Shown here piece by piece: positions 1 through 6,635 of a stretch of DNA of 7,747 bases; the first letter of the stretch is position 1, and each line of letters starts with the position of its first letter. The DNA comes from a bacterium (GTDB lineage: Bacteria; Bacteroidota; Bacteroidia; B-17B0; Aurantibacillaceae), in contig DAHXOV010000227.1 of the NCBI GenBank assembly GCA_027364695.1, forward strand, positions 1 to 7,747, written 5' to 3'. The notes beneath the pieces were generated by a model, which had not been told where the DNA came from, did no database searches, and was given only the letters and a program-made list of their open reading frames with translations. Made by a program: the position numbers and the translations under genes.

Positions 1-364
1 AACTCACAGAGTTGCCAAGAGAGAGGATATTGACAGGTATTTTTTTATTTTCAATGATGAGGGTGCAGAAAGCAGAACCTCTTTTCCATACGGGAACCTT
101 TACAGCTTGGAGATAAACTGTATCAGCACCTGTTTTTTTCATAGTAGCATAAGCCCATTCTATAGATTTTTTGGCATCTTCAGAGCCACTTAGACGATGG
201 CCTATTTTCTTACATAAGTATTTTAAGTTGTCATAACATTTTGAATCAGATAAAAAATAGTCATATATTTTTCGTATAATAAGGCTGTCATTGTTTTGCG
301 AATGTATATTAGGAATGAACAGAAAGATAAGAATGAAAGAACAGATATTTTTGGGTGTTATCAT
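1..364 (-). CDS. M28-family metallopeptidase, exported (N-terminal 121 residues only)
   Basis: This gene starts at the ATG whose complement lies at 362-364 and stays open to the window edge, so only 121 residues are visible. Residues 1-23 form a signal peptide: a hydrophobic stretch (about ICSFILIFLFIP) ending in HSQ. The mature start has YDNLKYLCKKIGHRLSGS (about residues 45-62), then a helix with SIEWAYATMKKTGAD, then VPVWKRG and an LSLGNSVS segment. This order (an LxxxIGxRLxGS element, an amphipathic helix, V-P-x-W-x-R-G, then the strand leading to the LGxSV turn) is what I know from the N-terminal part of M28 peptidases of the carboxypeptidase Q/PGCP group, which hydrolyse dipeptides or trim short peptides with two zinc ions. 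The zinc ligands lie beyond the edge and cannot be checked. It is the last visible gene of the minus-strand operon, 32 bp after the DUF721 gene. The family call is fairly secure; the substrate is unknown. Confidence 0.72.
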   Translation of the reverse strand, partial: MITPKNICSFILIFLFIPNIHSQNNDSLIIRKIYDYFLSDSKCYDNLKYLCKKIGHRLSGSEDAKKSIEWAYATMKKTGADTVYLQAVKVPVWKRGSAFCTLIIENKKIPVNILSLGNSVS

Positions 365-396
365 AGTATTTATAGTTGATAGAGTGGGGTAGTGGA

Positions 397-693
397 TCAG
401 TAAAATATAATATCTTCAATAAACTCTTCTTTTATTTTCTGATGAATATTCTGAACGATTTGATTTTTCATAAATATAAGTTCATTTTTTAATACATCTG
501 ATTTTACATTGACGATGAGTTTATTGCCATCAAATCTTAAGTTATAAGTATTTTTAGCAATATGAGGACCCACAATTTCTGGCCATCCAGAAATCACTTT
601 TGCTTTTCTCAGCTTATCTTCTAATCCATGTGATTTCATTAGTTCTTTAAAGAGATCTGATATTTTTTTTATATTGTCGTTTTTTGAGTTCAT
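397..693 (-). CDS. DUF721 / DciA-like protein
   Basis: This is a 98-residue cytoplasmic protein with no signal peptide or membrane segment. It matches the DUF721 pattern: an N-terminal helix (ISDLFKELMKSHGLEDKL, about 11-28), then the hallmark W-x-x-I-V-G (W37 to G42) with HIAKNT after it, a strand with G-x-L-x-V-x-V (G56-V63), and a closing K-N-E-L-x-x-x-K helix (about 69-90). DUF721 includes DciA, the loader or partner of the replicative helicase DnaB in bacteria that lack DnaC/DnaI; many family members are untested, and short single-domain forms like this are common. Role in this organism is inferred. The start is 5 bp after the lipoprotein stop, so it is probably co-transcribed and perhaps translationally coupled with it, which puts a putative replication or nucleic-acid-binding protein among envelope genes. 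No SD-like sequence precedes it; the leader is A-rich. I am sure of the family, but not of a helicase-loading role. Confidence 0.82.
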   Translation of the reverse strand: MNSKNDNIKKISDLFKELMKSHGLEDKLRKAKVISGWPEIVGPHIAKNTYNLRFDGNKLIVNVKSDVLKNELIFMKNQIVQNIHQKIKEEFIEDIIFY

Positions 694-698
694 GCTTT

Positions 699-1922
699 TT
701 ATTTTTTAATTGCAAACATGAGTACATCTTTTTTATTACCCCAGTGATACCCAAGATGAAATGGCAATTTAGGAATAAAAGCACTGTCTTGTTTCATTTT
801 TTTTGCAAGCTCGGGTTGATAGCCCATTTTCCCAAAATCCTTGACGGGTTTATCATAATTTCCATAGAGTTTTAGATGCCATTGATCGCTGTCTTTCAAA
901 AATTGATAGGGCATGCCTGTATCATCTTGCAAAATAGCAATAGAATTTGTAAGTATTAAATTACGCATATTGGTCATAAAAGAATTGTGTAACAGATAAG
1001 AAGCACTTTTGATGTAAGTAATGTAATGGTGATATTTTGAAAGATATTGATAGAATGTATTGCTATCATTGAAAAATTTATCCATTACGTTGTAGCGAAA
1101 ATAGTAAATGGTTGTTGTGCAGGAATCTTTGATAGCAGTTATTTTTACACCAAATGGTTTTTGTTTATTTTTTGAAAAATAATTCAATTCGGTAATTTTT
1201 TGTGTACTGTCTTTGTAGATGTATTGAATATCAGCAATATTATAGTTTAATTTTTTAATGAAAAAAGTTAATGCGGGTAATAAGCCATTCACTTTATTGC
1301 TTTGAAAATCATGGAGCATTTTTCTTGTAATAAAATAACTTTTATGAAAAATATCTCCAAGTGAATTGGAAAAACTACTGAGGTACTCCTGTTGTTTTTG
1401 TGAAGACATGTTTGAAAAATCTGGTAATGAACCGATGGGCTCCAATCCCAATAAAATAAAAGTATCCACTTGAGGAAATAAAATGGCTGCTGTAAGAAAA
1501 TCTGGTCCTGAAAAAGGATAAAATACAGTACGAGATATTGTATCTAATCTGCTTATTTCTCTTTCTCTCCATTTTTTTATTTTATTGAGCCGCTGTTGTT
1601 CTAATTTTTTCCATGACATTTCAATAAATTCCTGATATAAATTCCAATAAAATGAATCTATTGTTGTTTTATAGTTGCTTCTTCCTTCACCTGTCAACAA
1701 GGATACAGTAGAATTAAAAGTATTGTTTTTATTATAATTTATTTTGAGACAATACAGTTGAAATGTTTTTTTCTTAACCGGATTTAATTGGTTTATTTCT
1801 TTTTCATTGGAAAATATCTTTTGCTTTGTTTTTGTACCTGCTACTTCTGTGCAGGAATAAATCAGCCCGCAAAGGAGTATTACAACATATAAATATTTAC
1901 TTTTGATGAAATAATTCTTCAT
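699..1922 (-). CDS. Predicted lipoprotein of an uncharacterised conserved family
   Basis: This 407-residue protein begins with a short basic and hydrophobic export signal ending in L-I-Y-S-C (C24), a plausible lipobox although Tyr at -2 is unusual. It should be lipidated and held in the periplasm or outer membrane. I recognise no enzymatic domain. Segments that look conserved are a Lys/Arg-rich helix (about 104-126), F-Y-P-F-S-G-P-D-F-L-T-A (134-145), L-L-G-L-E-P-I-G-S-L-P (157-167), Q-D-D-T-G-M-P-Y (332-339), W348 to G354 with the following F363 and Q369-P370, and L-P-F-H-L-G-Y (386-392). I recall similar Bacteroidota proteins annotated only as hypothetical. The start is fixed: an in-frame TGA lies three codons upstream, and the next Met would lose the signal. 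It overlaps the 3' end of the serine hydrolase gene by 26 bp in another frame and is followed 5 bp later by DUF721, so expression is probably coupled. Function unknown; the long PFSGPDFLTA segment is the best search handle. Confidence 0.8.
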   Translation of the reverse strand: MKNYFIKSKYLYVVILLCGLIYSCTEVAGTKTKQKIFSNEKEINQLNPVKKKTFQLYCLKINYNKNNTFNSTVSLLTGEGRSNYKTTIDSFYWNLYQEFIEMSWKKLEQQRLNKIKKWREREISRLDTISRTVFYPFSGPDFLTAAILFPQVDTFILLGLEPIGSLPDFSNMSSQKQQEYLSSFSNSLGDIFHKSYFITRKMLHDFQSNKVNGLLPALTFFIKKLNYNIADIQYIYKDSTQKITELNYFSKNKQKPFGVKITAIKDSCTTTIYYFRYNVMDKFFNDSNTFYQYLSKYHHYITYIKSASYLLHNSFMTNMRNLILTNSIAILQDDTGMPYQFLKDSDQWHLKLYGNYDKPVKDFGKMGYQPELAKKMKQDSAFIPKLPFHLGYHWGNKKDVLMFAIKK

Positions 1923-3144
1923 AATAGCTCATTTTATTTGTTCTTTTTTGATGGTACTTTTTTTCATATTCATATATGAGGCGGCTAATTTGATAAAATA
2001 AATTATATGCCAATTCATAATTATATTTTCCATCCATAATATTATTAGAATTCACATAAATGCTTGCACTTACAATAAAGTCAACATTATTTTTGAAATC
2101 TACCACATAAGCTGTTTCTGATAAGAATCCATACGCGCGTCCAATGATATTAATACTTCTCAATGTATCTTCTTTTATTCTTTTATACTTTCCTCCGTAA
2201 ATAAAAAATTTTTTCCATGTATCATAATAATTGATTGTATCGCTTATTGCACTTACATATTCTCTGGGATAACTGCCCAAGTATTTTATCAAAGAATCTC
2301 GGTGATGACTATAAAGGTTTATTTTTTGTAATTCTTTATCAAAAATTAAATATTTCATTAGCTGTTGTGAATAATGAAGAGTCCAATCGTTATGTTTTAT
2401 AAAGGTTTTTGCTACTTTATATTTCACTGTTTTCTTTTTTCTTTTCCGTTTTTTAATAGTGTATCCTACAGAATAATTTTTACTTGTTTCTTCAAACTTA
2501 CATTCACTATCTTGGTACTGCATAAAGATTGTATCGTTTTGATTGTTTAATAAATATACAGTGGGTGTATAATAAGAGCTATCATTGATACATTTGGAAA
2601 TAAATTTATTTGAAATTTTTGCTTTCTCAAAACCCCACTCTTTGAGCCACCCGTGCAATGTTTTACAAGTTAAAAAATCATAGGTATGGGTATATGCCTG
2701 ATTATCACTAATAATAAGCATTCTCTTGATCCACTTTCGCAAGTGAGGATATTGAGGAAACCCAAGAGAATCATATATCAATGCCTTTTGACAAAACAAA
2801 GAATCCATTAAAATACGAGTGTCTAAATGCACTTCTTCCTTATTCATTGTTTCTGTTTTCTTAACAGCAATGATTGAAGTGGGCAATTTGACCATACTTG
2901 CAGGATAGTTATACAATGTATCTGAATAATGAAAATAATAATCCTTAAAATGAATAGAATCCTTTGGCAAGTAATGAATTTGTGTGTAAATCAGCTGAAG
3001 GCGATAATATCCTGCATTCTTTATTATTTCAAGAGATTCTGTAGGTAAACTATTCAGTATGGTATCCAATATACTGTTTTGTGAAAAAATAAAATGCCAG
3101 TTCAAAAATAAAATAAACATATATGAAGAATAAACATTTTTCAT
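1897..3144 (-). CDS. Exported serine hydrolase, class A beta-lactamase-like fold
   Basis: From the chosen start this is a 415-residue protein with an N-terminal export signal (about 1-22, ending FIFSQ). A Ser-x-x-Lys motif (S83-M-V-K86, preceded by Y-P-A and followed by L-P) and an S-D-N motif (S146-D147-N148, followed by Q-A-Y) are spaced about as in class A beta-lactamases and related penicillin-binding enzymes, in which the serine attacks a beta-lactam or a D-Ala-D-Ala peptide. A glycine-containing segment I334-G335-R-A-Y-G-F sits where KTG would be expected, but no Lys precedes it, and no Glu in an omega-loop context is apparent, so classical beta-lactamase activity is doubtful. A polybasic run lies at 231-238. 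The start at 3144 is preferred over an upstream ATG at 3252 because it places Met directly before a signal peptide and overlaps the permease stop as TGATG. Possible roles are peptidoglycan peptide cleavage, an esterase, or a non-catalytic sensor. The fold call is fairly confident; the activity is unknown. Confidence 0.75.
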   Translation of the reverse strand: MKNVYSSYMFILFLNWHFIFSQNSILDTILNSLPTESLEIIKNAGYYRLQLIYTQIHYLPKDSIHFKDYYFHYSDTLYNYPASMVKLPTSIIAVKKTETMNKEEVHLDTRILMDSLFCQKALIYDSLGFPQYPHLRKWIKRMLIISDNQAYTHTYDFLTCKTLHGWLKEWGFEKAKISNKFISKCINDSSYYTPTVYLLNNQNDTIFMQYQDSECKFEETSKNYSVGYTIKKRKRKKKTVKYKVAKTFIKHNDWTLHYSQQLMKYLIFDKELQKINLYSHHRDSLIKYLGSYPREYVSAISDTINYYDTWKKFFIYGGKYKRIKEDTLRSINIIGRAYGFLSETAYVVDFKNNVDFIVSASIYVNSNNIMDGKYNYELAYNLFYQISRLIYEYEKKYHQKRTNKMSYYEELFHQK

Positions 3145-3146
3145 CA
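3142..3146 (-). promoter_or_regulatory. TGATG stop-start overlap (translational coupling)
   Basis: Read on the minus strand, the permease TGA stop (3146-3144) shares its final A with the ATG (3144-3142) of the serine hydrolase, giving TGATG. Such one-base overlaps usually allow a terminating ribosome to restart on the next gene. This junction also decides the hydrolase start, because the longer alternative from 3252 would place 36 residues of non-signal-like sequence ahead of a good signal peptide. Confidence 0.7.
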
Positions 3147-4442
3147 GGTGAATAAAACAATTAGTCTGTAAATTAAAAATCCAAGAAGAATAATACTTAA
3201 AGAAGCTATCAAAGCAGTATATTCCTGAATAGAAACATAAATCAATATCCATACATTAGCAAGTATAAAAAATAAAGGTGTAAAAGGATACAAGGGTAAT
3301 TTAAAAGCAGGAGAATAATCTTTCTGTTTCCTTAATATAAAAATACTAAAAGTAGTGAGTATAGTAAATAATATCAAAGTAATACCAATCAAATTAATCA
3401 ACCACTGAAAAGAAGAAGTAACTGCCATCAGAGCCGCAAGCAAAACGATAGTGAGCAATGCTACATAAGGAGACAAAAAACGATTCTTTTTATTGAACAC
3501 AGAAAATACTCTGTAATCTTCACCAATAATTGATAACACCCTTGGAGACGCTATAAGCATTGAACTAATGGTGGATACAAGTAATAATGAAATTAAAAAA
3601 CCGATGATATTACCATAGGTGTTTCCAAAGATATATTGAGCGCTTATGATGCCTACTTCTACATTCCCTTTCAAAGCATCTACGGGGGTAGAATATAAAA
3701 AACTTAAATTTAGCATAACATAAAATAGCATGACAATGAAAGTTCCTGCAACAAGTGAATACGATAAATTTTTTTGTGGATGTTCAATTTCTCCTGCAAT
3801 GTAAGATGCCGCATTCCATCCCGAATAAGCATAACTTACATATATTAAACTTACAGCAAACTTGGATGAAAATACCTCTTTCAGGACAATTTGAGTATCC
3901 CAGTCAAACATAAATGTATTTCTATTAGGATGAAAAAAAGCCATTAAAAAAATCAACATAATAAATAGCTTTAGTAAAGTGATATATTTTTGAAAAACAC
4001 TTCCTGTTTTTATACTCAATAAATGAATACCGCCGATAATAAACAATATACTTAATGATAAATATACTTCTGTATAAGTTGAATTTTCAGTAAAAAAAGA
4101 ATAAGTAAAATACTTCCCAAACGCCACAGAAGCCGCAGCAATAGGCGCCGCAAATCCCACTATAACAGATATAAAACCAGCCACAAAACCAATAGAAGGA
4201 TGAAATAAACAACTCAAATAATGATACTCTCCCCCGTTCCTGATCAAATACGAACCAATTTCAGCATAACTCAAAGCCCCTGATAATGCTATTATTCCCC
4301 CTGCTGCCCATAATATACATATACTCCAGGCATTATCAATGCTCAATAACTGAAACCCTAAACTTGTAAATACACCAGTACCAACCATATTGGCGATTAC
4401 AATTGCTACAGCCGCCCACTTATCTATCCTATGAAAAGACAT
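3144..4442 (-). CDS. APC-superfamily amino-acid permease
   Basis: This is a 432-residue inner-membrane protein, nearly all hydrophobic, with about 12 transmembrane helices, the usual size and topology for the amino acid/polyamine/organocation (APC) superfamily. Helix 1 has the broken substrate-binding segment I-A-N-M-V-G-T-G-V-F (about 16-25), helix 2/loop has S-Y-A-E-I-G-S (58-64), and helix 6 has Y-S-G-W-N (206-210) followed by the conserved G-E-I-E-H-P (217-222). These features support proton-coupled import, or exchange, of amino acids; the substrate cannot be read from the sequence. The start ATG at 4442 is 20 bp after the M23 stop and the gene ends in the TGATG junction with the serine hydrolase. 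Placement between a peptidoglycan hydrolase and two exported hydrolases suggests uptake of amino acids released outside the inner membrane, but that is inference from context only. Confidence 0.9.
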   Translation of the reverse strand: MSFHRIDKWAAVAIVIANMVGTGVFTSLGFQLLSIDNAWSICILWAAGGIIALSGALSYAEIGSYLIRNGGEYHYLSCLFHPSIGFVAGFISVIVGFAAPIAAASVAFGKYFTYSFFTENSTYTEVYLSLSILFIIGGIHLLSIKTGSVFQKYITLLKLFIMLIFLMAFFHPNRNTFMFDWDTQIVLKEVFSSKFAVSLIYVSYAYSGWNAASYIAGEIEHPQKNLSYSLVAGTFIVMLFYVMLNLSFLYSTPVDALKGNVEVGIISAQYIFGNTYGNIIGFLISLLLVSTISSMLIASPRVLSIIGEDYRVFSVFNKKNRFLSPYVALLTIVLLAALMAVTSSFQWLINLIGITLILFTILTTFSIFILRKQKDYSPAFKLPLYPFTPLFFILANVWILIYVSIQEYTALIASLSIILLGFLIYRLIVLFT

Positions 4443-4462
4443 TCAATAACATTAAAACAATA

Positions 4463-5443
4463 TCAGTCAAAACTTTGTGTAGATTGATTGGCTCGTTCTA
4501 CCAATATAGCATATTCTTCTTCACTGATACCACTAAAAATATAATTAATAGGATTGACCTTTTCATTGTTTTTAATGACCTCATAATGCAGGTGTGGAGC
4601 AGTACTCAACCCGGTAGAGCCCACATAACCTATCAATTGTCCTCTCATTATTTTTTCTCCCCATCGCACCACAATTTTACTTAAATGACCATAAAGCGTT
4701 TCATATCCAAAATTATGGTCAATAATGATATGTAAGCCATACCCACTGTTGTCCATACTTGCATATTTGACCTTTCCATTACCTGTCGCATATACAGGAC
4801 TGCCTTGCTGTGACGGAAAATCTAACCCAGGATGAAATTCCTGTGTCTTGTATATCGGGTGAATACGCCACCCAAAGCCACTGGTTACCTGCCTCCTCAA
4901 ATCTTTGATCTTCATAGGAATAATAGCAGGAATAGAGGCAAGTAATTCAGACTTGTTTTTTGCTATATCCGCTAATTCATCCAAAGATTTAGACTGAATA
5001 TAAAATTGCTTACTCAACTGGCTCAACTTATCTTTGGTAACTTTAATAATGGCCCCGTTTTCTAAACCATCCAACTCATTATATGATCTCCCACCAAAGC
5101 CCCCATTTCTTACACTCTCATCCAATGGCTCTGCTTCTAATATCACACGATAAATTTGCACATCTCTTTCTTGCAAATCCTGCAACGCAAACTGTAACTT
5201 GCTCATCTTATTTTGCATCAACTTGTATTCTGTCCGAAGAACTTCAATTTCTCTCTTCAATAATTTTTCCTTTGGTGAGTCAAAAAATTGATATGCTACA
5301 TAAATAATAATGACCGCTAATCCCAAACCTGCTAGTAAAAAAGAAAATACCCGTAATACAACATTCCAGAACGATGTTTTGGCTAACTCATAACTCAAAG
5401 TATTAGTATTAAAAACATATTTGTACCCTTTCTTATACTTCAT
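4463..5443 (-). CDS. Membrane-anchored M23 (LytM-type) metalloendopeptidase
   Basis: This 326-residue protein cleaves, or by family should cleave, peptide cross-links of peptidoglycan in the periplasm. Residues 1-28 are cytoplasmic and polar (M-K-Y-K-K-G-Y-K-Y-V then N-T-L-S-Y, a start typical of Bacteroidota M23 proteins), one transmembrane helix covers about 32-54, and a coiled coil follows at about 58-95 (heptad-like L/I/M). The C-terminal LytM domain (about 187-300) has a complete zinc and catalytic set: H204 and D208 (H-P-G-L-D), Y251-G-H253, and H284-L-H286. All five residues match LytM-family use (two His and one Asp as zinc ligands, two His in catalysis), so it is predicted active rather than a regulatory degenerate form. 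It is the first gene of the minus-strand operon, 20 bp ahead of the permease, with a putative promoter upstream at 5474-5504. Confidence is high for the family; the exact bond cut is unknown. Confidence 0.93.
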   Translation of the reverse strand: MKYKKGYKYVFNTNTLSYELAKTSFWNVVLRVFSFLLAGLGLAVIIIYVAYQFFDSPKEKLLKREIEVLRTEYKLMQNKMSKLQFALQDLQERDVQIYRVILEAEPLDESVRNGGFGGRSYNELDGLENGAIIKVTKDKLSQLSKQFYIQSKSLDELADIAKNKSELLASIPAIIPMKIKDLRRQVTSGFGWRIHPIYKTQEFHPGLDFPSQQGSPVYATGNGKVKYASMDNSGYGLHIIIDHNFGYETLYGHLSKIVVRWGEKIMRGQLIGYVGSTGLSTAPHLHYEVIKNNEKVNPINYIFSGISEEEYAILVERANQSTQSFD

Positions 5444-5473
5444 CTTACATTTTCTTTTTCAATTTTGTTGCCG

Positions 5474-5504
5474 CAAAGTAGTAATTTATTGCTTCATAAA
5501 CAAA
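5474..5504 (-). promoter_or_regulatory. Putative promoter for the M23-led operon
   Basis: On the minus strand a TTTG (5504-5501) is followed after 20 bases by TACTTTG (5480-5474). This resembles the Bacteroidota -33 TTTG and -7 TAnnTTTG pair, but one base is missing between TA and TTTG, so it is an imperfect match. It would start transcription about 20-25 bases before the M23 ATG at 5443. No other promoter-like pair was evident in the minus-strand gene gaps, which are all 32 bp or shorter. Confidence 0.4.
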
Positions 5505-5517
5505 GACAATGAAAAGC

Positions 5518-5549
5518 TTGATGAAACGGAAAAAAATTACTTATATTTG
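5518..5549 (+). promoter_or_regulatory. Putative Bacteroidota-type promoter for the T9SS cargo gene
   Basis: TTG at 5518-5520, 21 bases of spacer, then TATATTTG at 5542-5549, an exact fit to the Bacteroidota -7 consensus TAnnTTTG. The predicted start would fall about 15 bases before the ATG at 5571, in an A-rich leader with no SD sequence, as is usual in this phylum. Confidence 0.55.
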
Positions 5550-5570
5550 CACAAACATAAAAATTAAAAT

Positions 5571-6611
5571 ATGAAACAACACATCTACATCATTACATCA
5601 GCACTCATCATTGCCTCATCTTTAATAATGCAAGCACAAATCACACTCACACAAGCAGCCAACTCACCTATACCAGGAGATATAAATGTAAGAAAACCTG
5701 CCGACACTACCAATGCATTGCCCAACTCAATAACAGGAAATCCCATTACATGGAACTTTACAGGCCTACAAAGCGACACCACTTCATTTACAGAAACATG
5801 GGTTAATCCATCTACTCTTCCAGGAACTTTTCTATTCACATCACTAGGGGCTAATGTTGTTAAATCAGACAGCACTACGTTCATGAAATCGTCCTCTACA
5901 AAACTTGAATACATGGGAGATATGTTTGCAAATGGCGCTGTACAACAATTCACAAACACTATAGAAGTCATGCGTTTCCCTTTTTCTTATGCTAACTCTT
6001 ACACAGATAATTTTTCAGGATATTCTAACTCTCCAAACGGCAACATAAATATTACAGGTAGCCTCACCGTTACCGCAGACGGAGAAGGCACTCTTATACT
6101 ACCCACCGATCCTACACCAACCAACTACGCTGCACTCAGAGTAAAAACAAATATGTCAATGAATATTGCAGGCACAGGTACCTTATCTTTTCTTACAGGA
6201 ACAATCACAGTTAGACAATATCAGTTTTTCACATCAGGAAGGAAGTCCCCTATACTCAATTATAGTTATAACATTGCTGATATTCCTTTGGTTGGAATAA
6301 ACAACGATACAACATTTAGCATGGACCACGACGCCTCAATCATCCTCAACGTCAATACCATTTCTAACAACACCCCTTATTTGTTCATATTCCCTAACCC
6401 TACTTCAAAATACCTCAACATACAAACCAATACCCTGAATACATATAAAATTCAGGTAATGAATATGAACGGTCAAATAATATATGAGGATGAGTTGAAC
6501 CATTCAGAGCAATTCATAAATACAGAATTTTGGAGCAACGGAACCTATATCATTCAACTCATAAATGAAAAAAACAACCAAAAACTGACACATAAATTTG
6601 TCAAAGAATAG
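5571..6611 (+). CDS. T9SS-exported protein with type A sorting domain; body domain of unknown function
   Basis: This 346-residue protein starts with a signal peptide (about 1-23, ending M-Q-A-Q), then a Ser/Thr/Asn-rich body (about 24-265) and a C-terminal type A sorting domain (about 270-346). The sorting domain shows the usual order: F-P-N-P-T (274-278), a strand with Y-L-N-I, then V-M-N-M-N-G-Q (297-302), and a final G-T-Y-I-I-Q-L...K-F-V segment reaching the C terminus. Such domains are recognised by the type IX secretion system and are usually removed when the protein is exported or anchored to the cell surface. The body includes D-G-E-G-T-L-I-L-P-T (170-179) followed by L-R-V-K (189-192), a pattern I recall from other secreted Bacteroidota proteins. 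No catalytic motif is apparent and no function is claimed. It is divergent from the M23 gene, has its own promoter and terminator, and is probably a single-gene unit. Confidence 0.88.
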   Translation: MKQHIYIITSALIIASSLIMQAQITLTQAANSPIPGDINVRKPADTTNALPNSITGNPITWNFTGLQSDTTSFTETWVNPSTLPGTFLFTSLGANVVKSDSTTFMKSSSTKLEYMGDMFANGAVQQFTNTIEVMRFPFSYANSYTDNFSGYSNSPNGNINITGSLTVTADGEGTLILPTDPTPTNYAALRVKTNMSMNIAGTGTLSFLTGTITVRQYQFFTSGRKSPILNYSYNIADIPLVGINNDTTFSMDHDASIILNVNTISNNTPYLFIFPNPTSKYLNIQTNTLNTYKIQVMNMNGQIIYEDELNHSEQFINTEFWSNGTYIIQLINEKNNQKLTHKFVKE

Positions 6612-6635
6612 TTTTATCCATTTACCACCTTTTTT

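Noticed and set aside
663..670. Run of eight T residues in the DUF721 gene as a phase-variation tract
   Set aside because: The region is AT-rich throughout, the run is short, and it encodes Lys codons in a normal helix; nothing suggests switching of a core protein.
684..875. Plus-strand open frame across the lipoprotein C-terminal region
   Set aside because: It lies opposite a well-supported gene, has no recognisable domain or promoter, and is explained by the AT-rich antisense strand.
1897..3144. Calling the hydrolase an antibiotic-resistance beta-lactamase
   Set aside because: The KTG lysine and deacylating Glu are not apparent, and the operon context is envelope housekeeping rather than a mobile element.
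2900..3250. Replication terminus or dif site at the composition change
   Set aside because: I saw no recombination site-like 28-mer with paired arms here, and single-line base counts cannot show a true skew turning point.
3145..3252. Longer version of the serine hydrolase starting at an upstream ATG (3252)
   Set aside because: The extra 36 residues read the permease 3' end in another frame, are rich in Cys, Phe and Tyr, and would bury a good signal peptide. The start at 3144 gives a TGATG junction and a proper N terminus.
4403..5307. Plus-strand open frames at 4403-4684 and 5083-5307
   Set aside because: Both lie opposite the M23 gene or its junction with the permease. Their translations have no domain-like pattern, whereas the minus-strand frame keeps every M23 motif.
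5585..5971. Minus-strand frame inside the T9SS cargo gene
   Set aside because: The plus-strand frame has a signal peptide and sorting domain; the antisense product resembles nothing.
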